From the NCBI GenBank assembly GCA_011109175.1, contig RDEW01000004.1, forward strand, positions 163,976 through 227,975: 64,000 nt of DNA. The letters are read 5' to 3'. The position numbers and the translations under genes were made by a program. The notes under the pieces are model-generated. The model did not search any database. It saw only the letters and a program-made list of their open reading frames with translations, and was not told where the DNA came from. Origin of the DNA: Dicyema japonicum (taxonomy: Eukaryota; Dicyemida; Rhombozoa; Dicyemidae). The first letter of the stretch is position 1. Every line of letters starts with the position of its first letter. This document shows positions 60,668-64,000 of the stretch, piece after piece.

Positions 60668-61398
60668 CACTCGACCCTCGCAAATTGGCCAATTTTTAAT
60701 TTAAATTTAAAAAAATAAAAATTTAATTAACACATGTAATCCAATTCCTTTCGTGGATGCTGTACTCGACTTACTTTTAAAGAAAAAACTGAAATTGTTA
60801 ATTGTAAGGAAGAAAATGATGACATTACGTGACAGCGATTAGCTGATAGATTCTCAAGCATATTCCGAAAGACAATATTAATAAAAACAATAAATAATCT
60901 TTTACTGAAGAAGGACACTAGACGATCAGGAATTGTTTTAAAGTTTTTAATAACTCCAATAACGAAATTTTTGAAATTGATATTAATGATGCAATAATCA
61001 GAAGAACAGACATTTTCGATCCTTTCAAAGTTGAGGATTTTTAAATATTGAATACACAAAATTAAACATTTATTGAAAATCAAAATCCTTTAGAAGATTC
61101 TGAAAATAGTGAACAAGAATTTGAAAAAACAAGTCATACAGACAAAATGATATTGCAGTTAGATTAACTGAAATAGAGAGGGAACTCTTAGCCAATGTAG
61201 AGAATGAACATGAAGTTGCAAGTATTATCGAAAAAAACAGATAAGAATTACATTTTATTTTAATAAAACTTAAATACGTTATTTTGTTCATTTAAGGCAA
61301 TTATTTGCTATTGTTCTTCAAAATTATTGATTTTATTTTTTCAAATAGGCCACAAAATTCTAAGGAACTAAAAATGCCTAATTTGCGAGGGTCGATTG
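60668..61398. mobile_element. Tigger-family MITE, uninterrupted copy
   Basis: TA then CACTCGACCCTCGCAAATTGG at 60668; the right end is TTTGCGAGGGTCGATTG then TA at 61399. Plus-strand text resembles a transposase C-terminus (LTEIERELLANVENEHEVAS, with frame breaks). It is the intact reference for the element split at 37.35-40.79 kb. Confidence 0.8.
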
Positions 61399-61805
61399 TA
61401 CACGTGAAATAATAAAACAGAAATTTCTATCCATACAAGATCTTAGTGGCAAATGACCGTCATGTTGGATGTTCTAAACTTAAAATAAAACTGGTAGTTC
61501 CCTGGTTCAGTGGGCAACAAATTCTTAGAGTTATGGCAGAATTCAGTTAATGACTTTAATGGTTTCCGTAGGATAAATTGGATTTCATTAAGAAACTGCC
61601 GATAAATCAATTAAATCGATTGAGAAACCAGGGGGTAACAGAAAAGTAGCAGCCAAAGGGGGATGTTCAAGAGATCATCCAAACGTATCTCACATGGGCA
61701 GATCATACCAAGAGGTGGGTCTCTTGTGGTCTAGCAGGCAGGATGGGGGTATTATAGAAATGACTTAAAGGAAGATTTACTAAGAAAACATTTAAAGGGG
61801 TTAAA
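61399..61805. other. region without recognised gene
   Basis: No coding signal recognised; downstream flank of the Ras-like gene. Confidence 0.3.
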
Positions 61806-62442
61806 TCAGATTTTAAATAACTTTTTGAATAAATATATGAGATTTTTCGATTTAGTGTCGTATATCATATTACTAGAAATATTCTTGGATGGCTGGGAGG
61901 CTTTCCTCAAAATATAATTCTTGGATCTTTGGTTTTTTAAATCAAAATATATTTTGAGAATCTTTGAGAAAAACATCTTCACTGAGTCACCGTCCATGGT
62001 AGAGAAAATATAGGTGGTAAAGGGGAGCTTGGAGTCTTTTTCAATAGAGATTGCACTAGTGACTGGGTCCATAACATTCGCCACAAATGCTATGAACGGT
62101 AAAAACTTTTGTCGCAGGTCCTCGATCTGCTTCAAGATATCCATCGCCTTTTTGTAAGAGAATCTGTCCCCTTCTTATAGACTATAAGTATAATATCAGC
62201 CTCCATGATTGAAATTTCATCATAACTGTGCTGGAAAATGCACCACATGTGTCCACCATCTTGAATGATGTGTCGCATTTGTTGTCGATGTTTACTTCAT
62301 AGGTGTCCCCAACTGTTGGAATATAAGTCACCACTTTCGCCCCCCACAAATAATTTGAAATTAGCGATGTTTTTCCCACCATTTTGTATCCCATCACATA
62401 AATTTAAAGCTGTATAACTATTGCCAACCTATTGTCGCTCAT
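61806..62442 (-). CDS. divergent Ras-superfamily GTPase
   Basis: Possible ATG at 62442 (MSDN). G1 loop MGYKMVGKTSLI; switch I region YIPTVGDTYEV with the conserved Thr; G3 VDTCG (usual DTAG); then EADIILIVYKK; LKQIEDLRQKFLPFIAFVAN with VMD in place of the NKxD specificity motif; and an S-T-containing G5 region (TYIFSTMDGDSVKMFF). The C-terminus is about 50 residues of basic sequence with no CAAX. The frame needs one-base corrections at about 62399 and 62235-62255 and a shift near 62155. The changed G4 suggests weak or altered nucleotide specificity; a pseudogene is possible. Confidence 0.7.
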
Positions 62443-62586
62443 TCCACAAAACACAGTCTATGACACGTGTCTTTCTATTTAGCAAGAATCTATTTTAGGA
62501 GTAAGCGCACAATAAAGTGTTCGAAAATATCTTATCGATTTCGATATTATTAGATTTATTTAATTGATTTATTATTAACATTTAAA

Positions 62587-62652
62587 TCGGATGCACTTAA
62601 TTAGTTGTTTACTTTAACTTCTTTCTCGGTGTATCCGGGGTTAATAAATAAC
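62587..62652 (+). repeat. 3' hairpin module of the short LINE-related element
   Basis: Near-identical to 48910-48972: stem CGGATGCAC / GTGTATCCG (62588-62596 and 62629-62637) around the same loop, then GGGTTAATAAATAA. Only this 3' end is present, as expected after 5'-truncated reverse transcription. Confidence 0.75.
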
Positions 62653-62699
62653 ATTTAAATTAATTAACATTTTGAATTGGAAACGTGTTTCGCAACTAG

Positions 62700-62865
62700 T
62701 GCCAACTCCGTTCGAGGAACTTTGAGGAGAATGGGAGCCCATTTGAAACCTCAAATTTCCGAAAAGTGGATCATCCATACAGGAAGTGTGCCGGCTCTCG
62801 GGAGGAACACCGAGAAAAGATGAGGCGGGTGCTTAAGGAGGTCGGGATCACCTGACAGGTGATTC
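62700..62865 (+). pseudogene. dispersed retroelement ORF 3' end
   Basis: LRRMGAHLKPQISEKWIIHT, then EEHREKMRRVLKEVGIT and stop; frame changes between. Matches the 30.85-kb copy at its terminus. Confidence 0.5.
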
Positions 62866-63409
62866 TTGTCTTCAAACAAATAAATGGGAAATATGGGATC
62901 ACGTGGGTAGTTAGTTTGGTGCTATCGTGGTCTTTTGAATTTTTCATTTCCGTGCTGTTTCTGTCTTAAAATTTGGACACGAAAAAACTCCCTAATGAAC
63001 TGTGTATTCTATTCAAATCTTATAAAAACTCAAAATGTGGGCTTACGATTAATTATTGGCTGTAACCTGTGTACATCGGTACACCATTGCTTTTGGAAAC
63101 TTTTATCCTTCCAATGGAAGATCACCTTTGCTTCGAAACCTACAATTCCTGAATGACTTAACAAATCATGTGCGTCCATGAAATGACCTACTGAAGAAGA
63201 AATCTAAGATTTATTGTTTCTACAGTATGGACAGCTGCCAGATGCTAGAGAAGACTCTCCCATCTCAGAAGTCCTCCATAACAAAGACGATCCATGATTT
63301 TACATCAGCTCAGGCCTTTCTTTGCTTAAGAAGAAACACCTTGCTTGATAATCCTCCCCACCAATATATGATTCATAAGCCTAAGTGACTTGTAGGAAAA
63401 CCCAGCACT

Positions 63410-64000
63410 ATCAGCCCGACGCTTGATGGCAGTCGGCCTTCTACATGTTATGATGTGGGGAAACCATTTAATTGAAAAAATGCAAGCGTGGTCTCTTGCG
63501 AGTTACCCGAAGGGGCGTTCCTATTTCGAACAGGAATAAAAAGAATAGTCAACTTCTCCCCACCACTCTGGATCGTCATTTGTAGTGGTTCCCTTAACTT
63601 ATGTGACCCCACATCAAACGTCATCAAACTAACCCGCCTTCATTATTGAATAATTTATTATGCGGTGACCTTAATGCGCGATACCCTTTCTAGTTAACTT
63701 CAAAGTCCTCTTACAAACAAGGCGAGCTCATCACAATGTCTTGAATGACCACCTAAACTCTCGCACACTCACCCTCATAAAACGAAGAAACCTTGTGATG
63801 CTGACCGATGGACTCGAACTCTTTGAAAACCATCAGTTAACTTAATATAAACATCAGCTTGAGCACAGAGAACATCAGGAACAGATCGACACCTGCTCAG
63901 TCACCTTAACAGGAAAAATTCATCTCTCCAATTCTGGAAAACACTAAAAATGATTAAATTAGAGGATGTAAACGGAATCGAAAAGCTTTCTCCAGAACAC
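63410..64000 (+). pseudogene. LINE endonuclease relic running off the window
   Basis: Frame-broken text with CGDLNARYPF (the GDxN endonuclease motif, near 63661-63690) after an FRTGIKRIVNFSPPLWIVIC stretch. Jockey/CR1-like style, closer to the 2A element than to the 37.7-kb lineage. The end lies outside the window. Confidence 0.5.

Overview
This window is nuclear DNA from an animal with an AT-rich, compact genome. Several families point to Metazoa: a complete phospholipase C-gamma (PH, X, split PH around SH2-SH2-SH3, Y, C2), a COE/EBF transcription factor, CDKL and Greatwall-type kinases, a kinesin-13 and a ciliary protein. The genes are cut by extremely short GT-AG introns. By aligning exons to known families I placed about fifty introns of 21-27 nt and only two longer ones (84 and 88 nt). 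Introns this short are known from dicyemid mesozoans (roughly 22-42 nt), so a dicyemid is my best guess and an orthonectid the main alternative. This rests on gene structure, not on a database match.

Layout. 1-10 kb: CDC48/p97 (-), SINE copies, a CDKL kinase (-), a small unassigned gene (-), and EBF (+). 10-14.2 kb: retroelement remains and a foldback element whose arms are 21-bp tandem repeats. 14.5-20 kb: PLC-gamma (+) and mitochondrial BCS1 (-). 20-26.5 kb: a non-LTR retrotransposon with a 2A peptide, split by a second LINE in reverse orientation, then a decayed retroelement and a Tigger-derived MITE. 26.5-35 kb: mostly repeats and unassigned ORFs, plus a two-finger C2H2 gene (-). 35.7-41.7 kb: a Greatwall-like kinase (+) and a LINE inserted into a Tigger-type element. 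43-48.5 kb: mitoribosomal bS1m/MRPS28 (-), an integrase pseudogene (+), CFAP99-like (-). 48.6-57.3 kb: a short LINE-related element, TEN1 (-), kinesin-13 (+), a Tigger transposon (-), myosin regulatory light chain (+). 57.3-64 kb: a foldback MITE with 8-bp target duplications, LINE remains, a Tigger MITE and a Ras-like GTPase (-).

The cellular genes are unlinked housekeeping and regulatory functions: protein extraction (CDC48), mitochondria (BCS1, bS1m), telomere capping (TEN1), cilia (CFAP99), spindle and mitosis (kinesin-13, Greatwall), signalling (PLC-gamma, CDKL, Ras-like) and actomyosin (RLC). I see no operons. Repeats belong to a few families that recur across the window: two tRNA-related SINE families, two LINE lineages, a Tigger family with TA target sites, and two foldback elements.

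Caution. Many conserved ORFs are one base short inside an otherwise well-preserved motif, often in a homopolymer. This looks more like consensus indel error than gene death, so pseudogene calls here are provisional.
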